Source: Photobacterium kagoshimensis
Lineage (GTDB): Bacteria; Pseudomonadota; Gammaproteobacteria; Enterobacterales; Vibrionaceae
NCBI RefSeq assembly: GCF_050337045.1
Contig: NZ_JAKJSO010000018.1
Location: 62,001 to 126,000 of the forward strand
Length of the DNA: 64,000 nucleotides
Reading direction: 5' to 3'
This document shows positions 28,717 through 35,356 of this stretch, piece by piece. How positions within the stretch are numbered: position 1 is the first letter of the stretch; each line of letters starts with the position of its first letter. The translations under genes and the position numbers were made by a program. The notes below the pieces were generated by a model, which did not search any database, was not told the DNA's origin, and worked only from the letters and a program-made list of their open reading frames with translations.

Positions 28717-29948
28717 ATCTCAATCAACGCATTGCCATTCTGGGAGCTGGTGCGGCTGGGCTCAGTGCCGCAGAAGCCCTGAAGCAAAAAGGCTATAAGC
28801 ACATCACGGTCTTCGAGCGCACCGATCATGCTGGCGGAAAATGCCTGAGTGTCGAACTCGGCTCAAAAACCTACGAACTCGGGGCGGGTATTGTCACGGA
28901 GAATAACACCGTCCCTCTCCGACTGGCCAAACAATATGGTATCCCCATCGAGCTAACTCATTTTGGCCAGAGTATTTTTGTCGACAAAAGCGGTCAGCAA
29001 ATCGCGACGCAATCACTGGTGCACAAGCTCAAAGTGCTCTGGCAGCTGTTTTTCCGCTACCGACGTATTCTCAAGCAATATAAAGAGCTGGAATCACCCG
29101 GATTTCACAATCTTTCCCCAGCGATTTCTGTACCGTTTGACCAATTTGCCAAAGAGAAAAAGATTACTGACTTAGCCAACATCTTCAGTTTGTTTCTCTC
29201 CGGCTTCGGCTATTGCTACTCCGATCATGTGCCAACGGCTTATGTTTTGAAATACGTCAACTGGAAGACCATTGTGGCTTACTTGAAAAGCCAAGTTTAT
29301 ATCTTTCCCGACGGAATACAGGGGCTATGGACACGTGTTGCAAAAGAGCATGATGTCCGATTTAAGGCCGAGATCACCCAAATTAACAGAGGTGAAATAA
29401 TCACAATTCATTCACAGGCAGGGGAAGAAGAATTCGATAGGCTTATCGTCACCTCGCCATTGGACGAAGCGGCTTTGTTTATGAACTTGAGTAATCAAGA
29501 GCAAGTACAGTTTAAAAAAATCATGTACCTTGATTATCAAACCATTCTTTGCACAGTTAACGGTTTTGTTGAAAAGGACGGCTACGTACCAGAGAACTTC
29601 GTTAGAGAGCGAGAGGGACATCCTGTTTTCTGGTATTACAGACAGACTGGGCAGCCAATCTATTCTTTTTACGTTCTAACAGATAAAAACATCAGCGAAA
29701 GAGATGTCACTGATAATCTTAGAAATTTTGTCCGCCAGATGGGAGGAGAGATAGCGTCAATTCATCAATTCATTCACTGGAAATACTTCCCTCATGTCGA
29801 ATCCGATGAAATGAACGATGGTTTTTATGACAAACTCGATAAGATACAAGGAGATCAGCATACCTACTACGCCGGCGAGATATTCAATTTTAGCTGTGTG
29901 GGATTTACTAGCGAATATGCAGAATATATCGTAAATCGGTATTTTTAA
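28689..29948 (+). CDS. FAD-dependent isomerase/oxidoreductase resembling polyunsaturated fatty acid isomerase
   Basis: Flavoprotein of 419 residues, amine-oxidase-like fold. Seen: G19-A-G21-A-A-G24 dinucleotide motif, FERTDHAGGKC (42-52), VPFDQFAKEK, the stretch VPTAYVLKYVNW, GYVPENF, KYFPHVESDE and a C-terminal YYAGEIFNF. As I recall it, Propionibacterium acnes polyunsaturated fatty acid isomerase shows the same succession (ERTDHVGGKC, PFDEF, AAYVLKYLDF, YFPHVSSED, FYAGEIMSF) and a similar length, so this is a good homology candidate, not proof. The start at 28689 lies inside the previous gene; an ATG at 28656 adds 11 residues. Weak Shine-Dalgarno, consistent with translational coupling. Inference: acts on a polyene lipid with its partner. 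Confidence 0.82.
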   Translation: MDSPQNNTIDLNQRIAILGAGAAGLSAAEALKQKGYKHITVFERTDHAGGKCLSVELGSKTYELGAGIVTENNTVPLRLAKQYGIPIELTHFGQSIFVDKSGQQIATQSLVHKLKVLWQLFFRYRRILKQYKELESPGFHNLSPAISVPFDQFAKEKKITDLANIFSLFLSGFGYCYSDHVPTAYVLKYVNWKTIVAYLKSQVYIFPDGIQGLWTRVAKEHDVRFKAEITQINRGEIITIHSQAGEEEFDRLIVTSPLDEAALFMNLSNQEQVQFKKIMYLDYQTILCTVNGFVEKDGYVPENFVREREGHPVFWYYRQTGQPIYSFYVLTDKNISERDVTDNLRNFVRQMGGEIASIHQFIHWKYFPHVESDEMNDGFYDKLDKIQGDQHTYYAGEIFNFSCVGFTSEYAEYIVNRYF

Positions 29949-29982
29949 TTAAGACAGTATGAAACCTTCACTTTGGCCAAAC

Positions 29983-30013
29983 GTAAAAAAGCCAGCAATT
30001 AAGCTGACTTCTT
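29983..30013 (-). terminator. Distal terminator hairpin of tRNA-Ser array A
   Basis: Stem built on AAGCCAGC/GCTGACTT with an AATTAA loop. On the minus strand it is followed by a T run (TTTTTT). It ends the minus-strand array and could also serve the flavoprotein operon arriving from the left. Confidence 0.6.
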
Positions 30014-30019
30014 TGAATA

Positions 30020-30073
30020 TGGCGGAGCGCTTTGGGTATGGCGGATTTGGTACAAATCCTTTCCACTTCGCTC
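30020..30073 (-). repeat. tRNA-like remnant, type I (array A, distal copy)
   Basis: 54 bases. Read on the minus strand it starts GAGCG, holds a stem-loop GGATTTGTACCAAATCC in the anticodon-arm position, and ends GCGCTCCGCCA, so the ends pair and it carries an encoded CCA. Identical to 30307-30360 and two bases different from 33482-33535. Confidence 0.8.
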
Positions 30074-30083
30074 AAACGTAAAA

Positions 30084-30107
30084 AAGGCGCTAATAAATTA
30101 GCGCCTT
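30084..30107 (-). terminator. Array hairpin h1 (GGCGC type)
   Basis: Stem AAGGCGCTAAT/ATTAGCGCCTT, two-base loop, T run on the minus strand. Same hairpin recurs at 30371 and 33546. Confidence 0.8.
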
Positions 30108-30116
30108 CCTTGAAAG

Positions 30117-30250
30117 TGGCGGAGAGATAGGGATTTACTGCTCGCAAGCTCGCGCCCTTCGGGCTATTGCCTTTTCGCGCCTTCGGCACGGGCAATGTGC
30201 TTTCGCTTCGCTCAGGTGAACCCTGCTCTAGGGTTCGGCACCCTATCTCT
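30117..30250 (-). repeat. tRNA-Ser-derived remnant, type II (array A)
   Basis: 134 bases. On the minus strand it begins AGAGATAGGG and ends CCCTATCTCTCCGCCA, giving a ten-pair closing stem and a CCA tail. The last 20 bases equal the 3' end of the neighbouring tRNA-Ser; an internal CTGAG....GAAAGCAC matches its D-arm region. The interior is replaced by GC-rich hairpins, including ATTGCC/GGCAAT and two small stems with GAA loops. Nearly identical to 33579-33711. Confidence 0.8.
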
Positions 30251-30266
30251 AATCATAAATTTTAGA

Positions 30267-30300
30267 CGAAAAAAAACCGCTGAAGTTTCAGCGGTTTTTT
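30267..30300 (-). terminator. Array hairpin h2 (CCGCTGAA type)
   Basis: Stem AACCGCTGAA/TTCAGCGGTT with A and T runs on both sides; works on either strand. Same hairpin recurs at 33737. Confidence 0.85.
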
Positions 30301-30306
30301 CGAATA

Positions 30307-30360
30307 TGGCGGAGCGCTTTGGGTATGGCGGATTTGGTACAAATCCTTTCCACTTCGCTC
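30307..30360 (-). repeat. tRNA-like remnant, type I (array A, proximal copy)
   Basis: Exact duplicate of 30020-30073, placed directly downstream (minus strand) of the first terminator behind tRNA-Ser. Confidence 0.8.
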
Positions 30361-30370
30361 AAACGTAAAA

Positions 30371-30394
30371 AAGGCGCTAATAAATTAGCGCCTT
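30371..30394 (-). terminator. Terminator immediately behind tRNA-Ser copy A (h1)
   Basis: Stem AAGGCGCTAAT/ATTAGCGCCTT, nine bases past the tRNA CCA end on the minus strand, followed by TTTTTT. Confidence 0.88.
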
Positions 30395-30403
30395 TCTTGA
30401 AAG

Positions 30404-30494
30404 TGGCGGAGAGATAGGGATTTGAACCCTAGATACGCTATAAACGTATGCCGGTTTTCAAGACCGGTGCTTTCAACCACTCAGCCATCTCTCC
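30404..30494 (-). tRNA. tRNA-Ser, anticodon UGA (copy A)
   Basis: 91 bases including an encoded CCA. Acceptor stem GGAGAGA/TCTCTCC with discriminator G; anticodon loop CTTGAAA on a CCGGT/ACCGG stem (anticodon TGA at 30458-30460, minus strand); long variable arm around ATACG...CGTAT, diagnostic of a serine tRNA; T arm AGGGTTCAAATCCCT. Reads UCA and probably other UCN codons. Identical over all 91 bases to the copy at 33769-33859. Confidence 0.97.
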
Positions 30495-30503
30495 ATGGCG
30501 CGT

Positions 30504-30532
30504 ATAGTAGCGATTGACTCTTTAGCTGTAAA
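30504..30532 (-). promoter_or_regulatory. Promoter of tRNA-Ser copy A
   Basis: On the minus strand: -35 TTTACA (30527-30532), 17-base spacer, -10 TACTAT (30504-30509), then a GC-rich discriminator ACGCGCC just before the tRNA, typical of stringently controlled stable RNA promoters. Confidence 0.82.
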
Positions 30533-30965
30533 CCCTTTATTTATAAAGAAGAAGCCAAGCGAACAAACCTCAAACGATTCGCACCTTCTATAGCCAAACT
30601 TGATGATTCTCGATCCATTCCTTGATGAGTAATCACCCATAATCAAGTAATGGTGAATGATCGAATGCTTTACTCTGATTGTATATTTCAGCAAGAAACA
30701 CAAAAATAATATTCCCACAGTAAAGCTTATTGGAGTAAAATCCGCGAAAATTTATGGCCTAGATACATACTGCAGAATCCCCTCTCGGCAGCCATTACAT
30801 CGCTTAAAACTAGGCTTTACAACACCGTTTATTACAAACACCGAATGCACCCAGCGTTCGAAAACTGTTTTAACTAATAGCACCCTTATTGATCTCCCCA
30901 AAAAGATCAAATAGCTCGATCAACATTGTGATTGAGGGACTTCCCCTTGATCGGAGAAAAACCGC
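30533..30965. other. Intergenic region upstream of rluA
   Basis: 430 bases. An inverted repeat TTGATC (30889-30894) / GATCAA (30905-30910) lies before rluA. No convincing gene; open frames here lack Shine-Dalgarno sequences and protein-like composition. Confidence 0.4.
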
Positions 30966-31685
30966 GTGACCGATTTTATCTATAACCCGCCAATGTCCCC
31001 ATGGCTGGATGTTTTACACCTAGACAAAGATATTATTGCCATCAACAAACCATCAGGTTTACTTTCAAATCCAGGTCGAGATCCCGCTCACCAAGACAGC
31101 GTATGGTCACGCGTGTTGGCAGAGCATCCACAATCTCAAATTATCCATCGCCTCGATATGGCAACATCAGGCCTGATTGTTCTCGCGCTGCGCAAGAAAG
31201 CTGAGTGCCATATGCGAAGCCAGTTCCAGCATAGGCAAACCAAAAAACTCTACTACGCAAGAGTGTGGGGAAAGGTTGAAAACAACAAAGGGGCGATTGA
31301 TTTTCCGTTAAGTTGCGACTGGGAAAATCGACCATTACAAAAAGTGTGCTTCAATACAGGTAAGCCATCACTGACTCACTACAAGGTGATCTCGCGGGAT
31401 CAGGGAACCACATTACTGGCGCTATTTCCGACCACAGGTCGTTCGCACCAGCTAAGGGTTCACCTTCAAGCAATAGGTCACCCGATCTTAGGGGATCAGT
31501 TCTATGCCCATGAAGAAGCTATCGTGAAGGCGCCACGGCTTCAATTGCATGCTGCGGAGCTAACGTTCAGACATCCTTATTCTGAACAAGCCATGCACAT
31601 ATTTGCGCCCTGCGATTTTTACCCTGATGCACCCACGCAGTTACTGCTTGGCAATCATTCTGCACAAGTGAAGCTACGCGCTTAA
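30966..31685 (+). CDS. rluA: Dual-specificity rRNA/tRNA pseudouridine synthase RluA
   Basis: Converts uridine to pseudouridine in 23S rRNA (position 746) and position 32 of several tRNAs, by knowledge of E. coli RluA. Seen: 239 residues; INKPSGLLSNPGR, the catalytic H61-R-L-D64-M-A-T-S-G motif, CDWENRPLQKVCF and GRSHQLRVHLQAIGHPILGD, all in the RluA rather than RluC/D arrangement, with no S4 domain. The start is GTG at 30966 with GGAG nine bases upstream. Its stop is only seven bases from the convergent lysR stop. It lies between the two tRNA-Ser arrays. Confidence 0.93.
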   Translation: MTDFIYNPPMSPWLDVLHLDKDIIAINKPSGLLSNPGRDPAHQDSVWSRVLAEHPQSQIIHRLDMATSGLIVLALRKKAECHMRSQFQHRQTKKLYYARVWGKVENNKGAIDFPLSCDWENRPLQKVCFNTGKPSLTHYKVISRDQGTTLLALFPTTGRSHQLRVHLQAIGHPILGDQFYAHEEAIVKAPRLQLHAAELTFRHPYSEQAMHIFAPCDFYPDAPTQLLLGNHSAQVKLRA

Positions 31686-31692
31686 ACGATTT

Positions 31693-32589
31693 TCATCGTC
31701 TCGAACGGGCCGAGCGTAGCAAAATATCATAAAATGTTTTTGCCGCTGGGCCCGTTTTCGCCCCTTTGGGGAGCGTTAAATGCAAAGGAACTTGGTACTG
31801 TTCGGCGTTTTCAACCTTCAGTACAACTACACTGTCGTTCTTGCGACTTTGCACCACATGCTCTGGTAAGCGGCAATACCCTACCCCTTGTTCTACAGCA
31901 CGGAACGCATGATCAAAGTTATCCACGGTTATGCGTTGGCGTGATTTCAACCAGCCTACATCTTGCTTGTCTGATTGATGAATCTCTCGACCTAAATCAC
32001 GTATCACAATTTGCGTAACAGTAGACATATCAGCCAAACACAAGTTCGGTTTCGAGGCTAGCGAGTGATAAGAAGCAACAACAGGCACCATAGACGTTAC
32101 ACCAAACGCTTCGGCTGGATAATTGGTGATCGGCAAATTGACGATGGCCACATCAGCTAACTCATTAACCACCATATCAGTCGTTTTTGATAGGGATGTC
32201 TCGACGATTTGAATCGAGGTTGTGCTGTTCTGCGCCACAAACTCTGCCATCGGCTTATATAGCCACGCCAGATCACACAGGTGATCAACCGCGATGGTGA
32301 TTTCTGATTCGAACCCTTTCGCCAACTGCTCACTGATATCTTCTAGCTCGCGGGCTTGCTCTAGCATGGCCGTGGCACGACGCAGTAATGATTTACCGTC
32401 TTCTGTTAGTACCGCTCTGCGTCCTTGTACTTCCACAAGCGCTACCGCGAGTTGAGATTCTAATTTTTTAACTGCATATATCAGCGTGGTATGACTCTTA
32501 TTCAGTGCCGTTGCGGCTGCCTGAATGCTGCCAGCCCGATCAATCTCATACAGGGTTAGCCACTGTTCTAACGTGCTCTTTAATCTCAT
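31693..32589 (-). CDS. LysR-family transcriptional regulator
   Basis: DNA-binding regulator of 298 residues. Seen: N-terminal winged helix-turn-helix (about 5-65, IDRAGSIQAAATALNKSHTTLIYAVKKLE) with the usual LysR layout (motif cited here as SIQAAATALNKSHTTL), followed by a two-lobe periplasmic-binding-type effector domain. It is transcribed away from ydhR and the small membrane gene across a 146-base gap, the classic arrangement for a LysR protein controlling its divergent neighbour. The co-inducer is unknown. Confidence 0.92.
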   Translation of the reverse strand: MRLKSTLEQWLTLYEIDRAGSIQAAATALNKSHTTLIYAVKKLESQLAVALVEVQGRRAVLTEDGKSLLRRATAMLEQARELEDISEQLAKGFESEITIAVDHLCDLAWLYKPMAEFVAQNSTTSIQIVETSLSKTTDMVVNELADVAIVNLPITNYPAEAFGVTSMVPVVASYHSLASKPNLCLADMSTVTQIVIRDLGREIHQSDKQDVGWLKSRQRITVDNFDHAFRAVEQGVGYCRLPEHVVQSRKNDSVVVLKVENAEQYQVPLHLTLPKGAKTGPAAKTFYDILLRSARSRR

Positions 32590-32735
32590 TGGTCTAATTT
32601 TTCCACAGTTAACCGCAATATTATGAACTTTTCTGTTCGTTTTTTATAGATAAGAATAGACCCATAGCAAAGAGATGGCAGCCGATATGGTGACTGACTT
32701 TATCGACTCTTTTTTATTTATGAGGAAACATACCC

Positions 32736-33041
32736 ATGGCTAAATTACTTCAAGTTGATTTCGATTTTAATGGTCCATTTGGCGAAGAAATGGCAACAGC
32801 ACTGGTTGGTTTAGCGGAGTCTATCAACCAAGAACCCGGCATGATTTGGAAAATTTGGACCGAAAACGCACAAGATAAACTCGGTGGTGGCATCTATCTT
32901 TTTGAGGATGAAGCAACTGCCCAAGCCTATTTAGCCATGCATTCCGCACGCTTACAAAAAATGGGCGTTAATGATGTTCGTGGCGTTATTTTTGACATAA
33001 ACGAACCACTAACTAGCATCAACAAAGGGCTAATGGCTTAA
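32736..33041 (+). CDS. ydhR: Putative monooxygenase YdhR
   Basis: Small dimeric alpha/beta barrel protein of 101 residues. Seen: LLQVDFDFNGPFG, LAESINQEPGMIWKIWTE, GGIYLFEDEATAQAYL and the C-terminal FDINEPLTSIN, which follow E. coli YdhR almost position for position. Proposed from structure to be a monooxygenase of aromatic compounds; the activity is not well established. TGAGGAAA precedes the ATG. It forms a likely operon with the next gene (24-base gap) and is probably controlled by the divergent LysR protein. Confidence 0.93.
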   Translation: MAKLLQVDFDFNGPFGEEMATALVGLAESINQEPGMIWKIWTENAQDKLGGGIYLFEDEATAQAYLAMHSARLQKMGVNDVRGVIFDINEPLTSINKGLMA

Positions 33042-33065
33042 TCGCCGTAGCAGTAAGGTAACAAG

Positions 33066-33437
33066 ATGACCAACAAAACGTTTTTAACACTACACGGCAG
33101 CATTTATTTTGTTTTTGCATTGGCACTGTTTTTTGTACCAAGCCTTATGTGGCCTATGTACGGGGTCGAAATTAATGACCAATATGCGTATTTCTTATCA
33201 CAACATACCAGTATTTTCTTGGGAGGTATTGCCGCTGTTAGCTTAATGCTGAAAGATATCGAGGCAGGTATTACCGCTAAAAAGCTATTAACGGCTCTAC
33301 TCATCTCGAACATGTTAGGGGTAGTCATTACTGTGTATGCAGGTGTAACAGGCATTTTTGTTGGTTTTGGTTGGAGTGATCCTGCTTTCTTCACTTTCCT
33401 GTCTGTTCTGACGTACCTACAGCTTAAAAAGCAATAA
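33066..33437 (+). CDS. Small four-helix membrane protein of unknown function
   Basis: 123 residues with four predicted membrane helices (about 8-27, 42-60, 73-95 and 98-118) and almost no soluble part. I do not recognise the family. AAGGTAAC precedes the ATG. It lies 24 bases after ydhR on the same strand and is followed by a terminator, so it is most likely the second gene of a ydhR operon. It could be an integral partner of, or exporter for, whatever YdhR handles; that is speculation. Confidence 0.75.
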   Translation: MTNKTFLTLHGSIYFVFALALFFVPSLMWPMYGVEINDQYAYFLSQHTSIFLGGIAAVSLMLKDIEAGITAKKLLTALLISNMLGVVITVYAGVTGIFVGFGWSDPAFFTFLSVLTYLQLKKQ

Positions 33438-33448
33438 GTAATCTGTAC

Positions 33449-33473
33449 AGCCCAGTATATCTGCTGGGCTTTC
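33449..33473. terminator. Terminator after the ydhR operon
   Basis: Stem AGCCCAG/CTGGGCT with an intervening TATATCTG-type loop and TTTC tail; also bounds the distal end of tRNA array B. Confidence 0.8.
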
Positions 33474-33481
33474 GCTGAATA

Positions 33482-33535
33482 TAGCGGAGCGCTTTGGGTA
33501 TGGCGGATTTGGTACAAATCCTTTTCACTTCGCTC
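33482..33535 (-). repeat. tRNA-like remnant, type I (array B)
   Basis: 54 bases, two substitutions from the copies in array A (one in the CCA-proximal CGCCA, here CGCTA; one near the 5' side). Confidence 0.8.
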
Positions 33536-33545
33536 AAACGTAAAA

Positions 33546-33569
33546 AAGGCGCTAATAAATTAGCGCCTT
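33546..33569 (-). terminator. Array hairpin h1 (array B)
   Basis: Same AAGGCGCTAAT/ATTAGCGCCTT stem as at 30084 and 30371, with a T run on both strands. Confidence 0.8.
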
Positions 33570-33578
33570 TTTTGAATG

Positions 33579-33711
33579 TGGCGGAGAGATAGGGATTTAC
33601 TGCTCGCAAGCTCGCGCCCTTCGGGCTATTGCCTTTTCGCGCCTTCGGCACGGGCAATGTGCTTTCGCTTCGCTCAGGTGAACCCTGCTCTAAGGTTCGG
33701 CACCCTATCTT
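33579..33711 (-). repeat. tRNA-Ser-derived remnant, type II (array B)
   Basis: Nearly identical to 30117-30250: one interior base differs (in the AACCC stem region) plus changes at the far end. The shared 3' end is again the last 20 bases of tRNA-Ser. Confidence 0.8.
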
Positions 33712-33736
33712 CAATCACAAAATTTAGGCGAAAAAA

Positions 33737-33758
33737 AACCGCTGAAGTTTCAGCGGTT
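33737..33758 (-). terminator. Terminator immediately behind tRNA-Ser copy B (h2)
   Basis: Stem AACCGCTGAA/TTCAGCGGTT, ten bases past the CCA end on the minus strand, followed by a long T run. Confidence 0.88.
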
Positions 33759-33768
33759 TTTTCGAATA

Positions 33769-33859
33769 TGGCGGAGAGATAGGGATTTGAACCCTAGATA
33801 CGCTATAAACGTATGCCGGTTTTCAAGACCGGTGCTTTCAACCACTCAGCCATCTCTCC
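33769..33859 (-). tRNA. tRNA-Ser, anticodon UGA (copy B)
   Basis: 91 bases, identical to copy A: acceptor GGAGAGA/TCTCTCC, anticodon TGA (33823-33825, minus strand), long variable arm, encoded CCA. The upstream flank differs completely from copy A, so the duplicated block ends at the tRNA 5' end. Confidence 0.97.
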
Positions 33860-33872
33860 GTAAGTGCGGCGA

Positions 33873-33901
33873 ATAATATAGGCTCACCTAAATCATGTAA
33901 A
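33873..33901 (-). promoter_or_regulatory. Promoter of tRNA-Ser copy B
   Basis: On the minus strand: -35 TTTACA (33896-33901), 17-base spacer, -10 TATTAT (33873-33878), then TCGCCGC discriminator. A different sequence from the copy A promoter but the same quality. Confidence 0.82.
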
Positions 33902-34184
33902 GTATTAATTTTAATAAAAAACCCAAACACTCATAATCTAGCCAATCCGCCGCTTAGTTCAACAGATAACCCCACTCTATTATCTAAACGCATTTTATTA
34001 CCCTCTCACTATGCCTCTGTTCACTTTTTTCGCCTTTGTAGTTAAGCCTAATTGCAAGCAGTTCATTCTATTCAACGGTGCTTAAATGCAAAAAATGTGA
34101 GCAATTCGACACTCGATGTTAGACGAACCCGTATCTGTTTCTATACTTAGATTTGTTAACAGTATGTTTACTATATACAAAAGC

Positions 34185-34204
34185 ATGGTGCGTTTTTGCA
34201 CCAT
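34185..34204. promoter_or_regulatory. Inverted repeat upstream of aapJ
   Basis: ATGGTGC-GTTTTT-GCACCAT, a perfect seven-pair inverted repeat 54 bases before aapJ. It may be an operator or a leader hairpin. The half-sites resemble those of NtrC boxes but in the opposite order. Confidence 0.4.
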
Positions 34205-34257
34205 TATGCATTGTGACAGTGTTTCACTGCCTCACAAACTTACAAAGGAAGGTACTA

Positions 34258-35283
34258 ATGGCTAACAAATTTTCAGTTGTTTTTGCGGTACTCGCCAGCT
34301 CAACTGCACTATTTTCAGCTAATGCTTCAGCTGATGGCACGCTAGATAAAGTCATGAAACAAGGTTATGTCCAGTGTGGCGTGAGCGCTGGTTTACCTGG
34401 CTTTTCAAACCCAAACTCTAAAGGTGAATGGGAAGGGATTGATGTAGAGTTTTGCCAAGCTATCGCGGCGGCAACTGTCGGTGATAAATCAAAAGTAAAA
34501 TATATTCCACTAACAGCAAAAGAACGTTTTACTGCGCTTCAATCAGGCGAGATTGACGTGCTATCGCGAAATACAACATGGACACTGCACCGTGATACCT
34601 CACTAGGGCTTAACTTTGCTGGCGTTAGCTACTACGATGGTCAAGGGTTTATGGTGAAAAAAGATCTCGGTGTTTCAAGTGCCAAAGAACTTGATGGTGC
34701 CGCTATTTGTGTACAATCAGGTACGACAACAGAGCTTAACCTTGCCGATTACTTCCGCGTAAACGGTATGAAATACAATCCTGTGGTGTTTGATACCGCC
34801 CCACAAACCTCTGCGGGTTTCGACTCTGGTCGCTGTGATGTATTAACCACCGACCAATCTGGCCTGTACGCACTTCGCTTAAACCTTAAAGACCCAGGTT
34901 CTGCAGTTGTACTACCTGAAATTATCTCTAAAGAGCCATTAGGCCCAGTTGTGCGCCAAGGTGATGACCAGTGGTTCAACATTGTTAAGTGGACGCTTAA
35001 TGCCATGATTAATGCCGAAGAATTCGGTGTAACATCTACCAATGTTGATGAGATGAAAAAATCTAACGACCCAAATATTCGTCGCCTGATCGGCCTTGAT
35101 GGCCCTAAAGGGAAAGGCTTAGGGCTACGCGATGATTGGGGCTACCAAATCGTCAAGCAAGTCGGTAACTATGGTGAAAGTTTCGAACGAACTATTGGCG
35201 AAAGCTCACCACTAGAAATCAAACGTGGCTTAAACGCACTGTGGAAAGACGGCGGTATTCTTTACGCAGCACCTATCCGTTAA
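34258..35283 (+). CDS. aapJ: General L-amino acid ABC transporter, periplasmic binding protein
   Basis: Captures amino acids in the periplasm and delivers them to AapQM. Seen: 341 residues; signal peptide (about 1-23, cut after SANASA), then a type-II binding-protein fold with VQCGVSAGLPGFSNP, GIDVEFCQAIAAA, DVLSRNTTWTL, GAAICVQSGTTTELNL and the C-terminal LGLRDDWGYQ typical of AapJ. The start is ATG 34258, with AAGGAAGG six to seven bases upstream and a proper signal peptide; the frame is open 35 codons further upstream but without a ribosome site. First gene of aapJQMP; a strong hairpin follows before aapQ. Confidence 0.94.
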   Translation: MANKFSVVFAVLASSTALFSANASADGTLDKVMKQGYVQCGVSAGLPGFSNPNSKGEWEGIDVEFCQAIAAATVGDKSKVKYIPLTAKERFTALQSGEIDVLSRNTTWTLHRDTSLGLNFAGVSYYDGQGFMVKKDLGVSSAKELDGAAICVQSGTTTELNLADYFRVNGMKYNPVVFDTAPQTSAGFDSGRCDVLTTDQSGLYALRLNLKDPGSAVVLPEIISKEPLGPVVRQGDDQWFNIVKWTLNAMINAEEFGVTSTNVDEMKKSNDPNIRRLIGLDGPKGKGLGLRDDWGYQIVKQVGNYGESFERTIGESSPLEIKRGLNALWKDGGILYAAPIR

Positions 35284-35297
35284 TCATCATAAATAAA

Positions 35298-35318
35298 GAG
35301 GCGGCATGATGCCGCCTC
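35298..35318 (+). terminator. Intra-operon hairpin between aapJ and aapQ
   Basis: GAGGCGGC/GCCGCCTC, eight GC-rich pairs with a five-base loop, without a T run. Likely stabilises the aapJ message or attenuates, so that the binding protein is made in excess over the membrane parts, as in other ABC operons. Confidence 0.7.
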
Positions 35319-35356
35319 ACTTCTTTGTTATTCCATCTAGGGACTGAGGTTGTTGT

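Noticed and set aside
29968..30195. Minus-strand open frame beginning MPVPKARKGNSPKGASL across array A
   Set aside because: It runs through the type II and type I tRNA remnants and their hairpins; the same reading recurs in array B only because the DNA is repeated. No ribosome site; treated as non-coding.
30473..30718. Minus-strand 81-residue frame entering tRNA-Ser copy A
   Set aside because: Overlaps the tRNA and its promoter; coding is implausible.
30657..30914. 85-residue open frame upstream of rluA
   Set aside because: No ribosome site, mixed low-complexity composition, no recognisable domain, and it overlaps the rluA leader.
33424..33714. Minus-strand open frame across array B with the same PVPKARKGNSPKG reading
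   Set aside because: Product of the repeated non-coding elements, as in array A; it also runs over the terminator and the 3' end of the upstream gene.
27100..33860. A classical integrative island at tRNA-Ser
   Set aside because: No integrase, no excisionase, no phage genes; the repeats are tRNA-derived arrays rather than simple att direct repeats.
34187..34199. Sigma-54 promoter TGGTGCG-TTTTTGCA before aapJ
   Set aside because: GG and GC are separated by nine bases instead of the required ten, and the stretch is better explained as a seven-pair inverted repeat.
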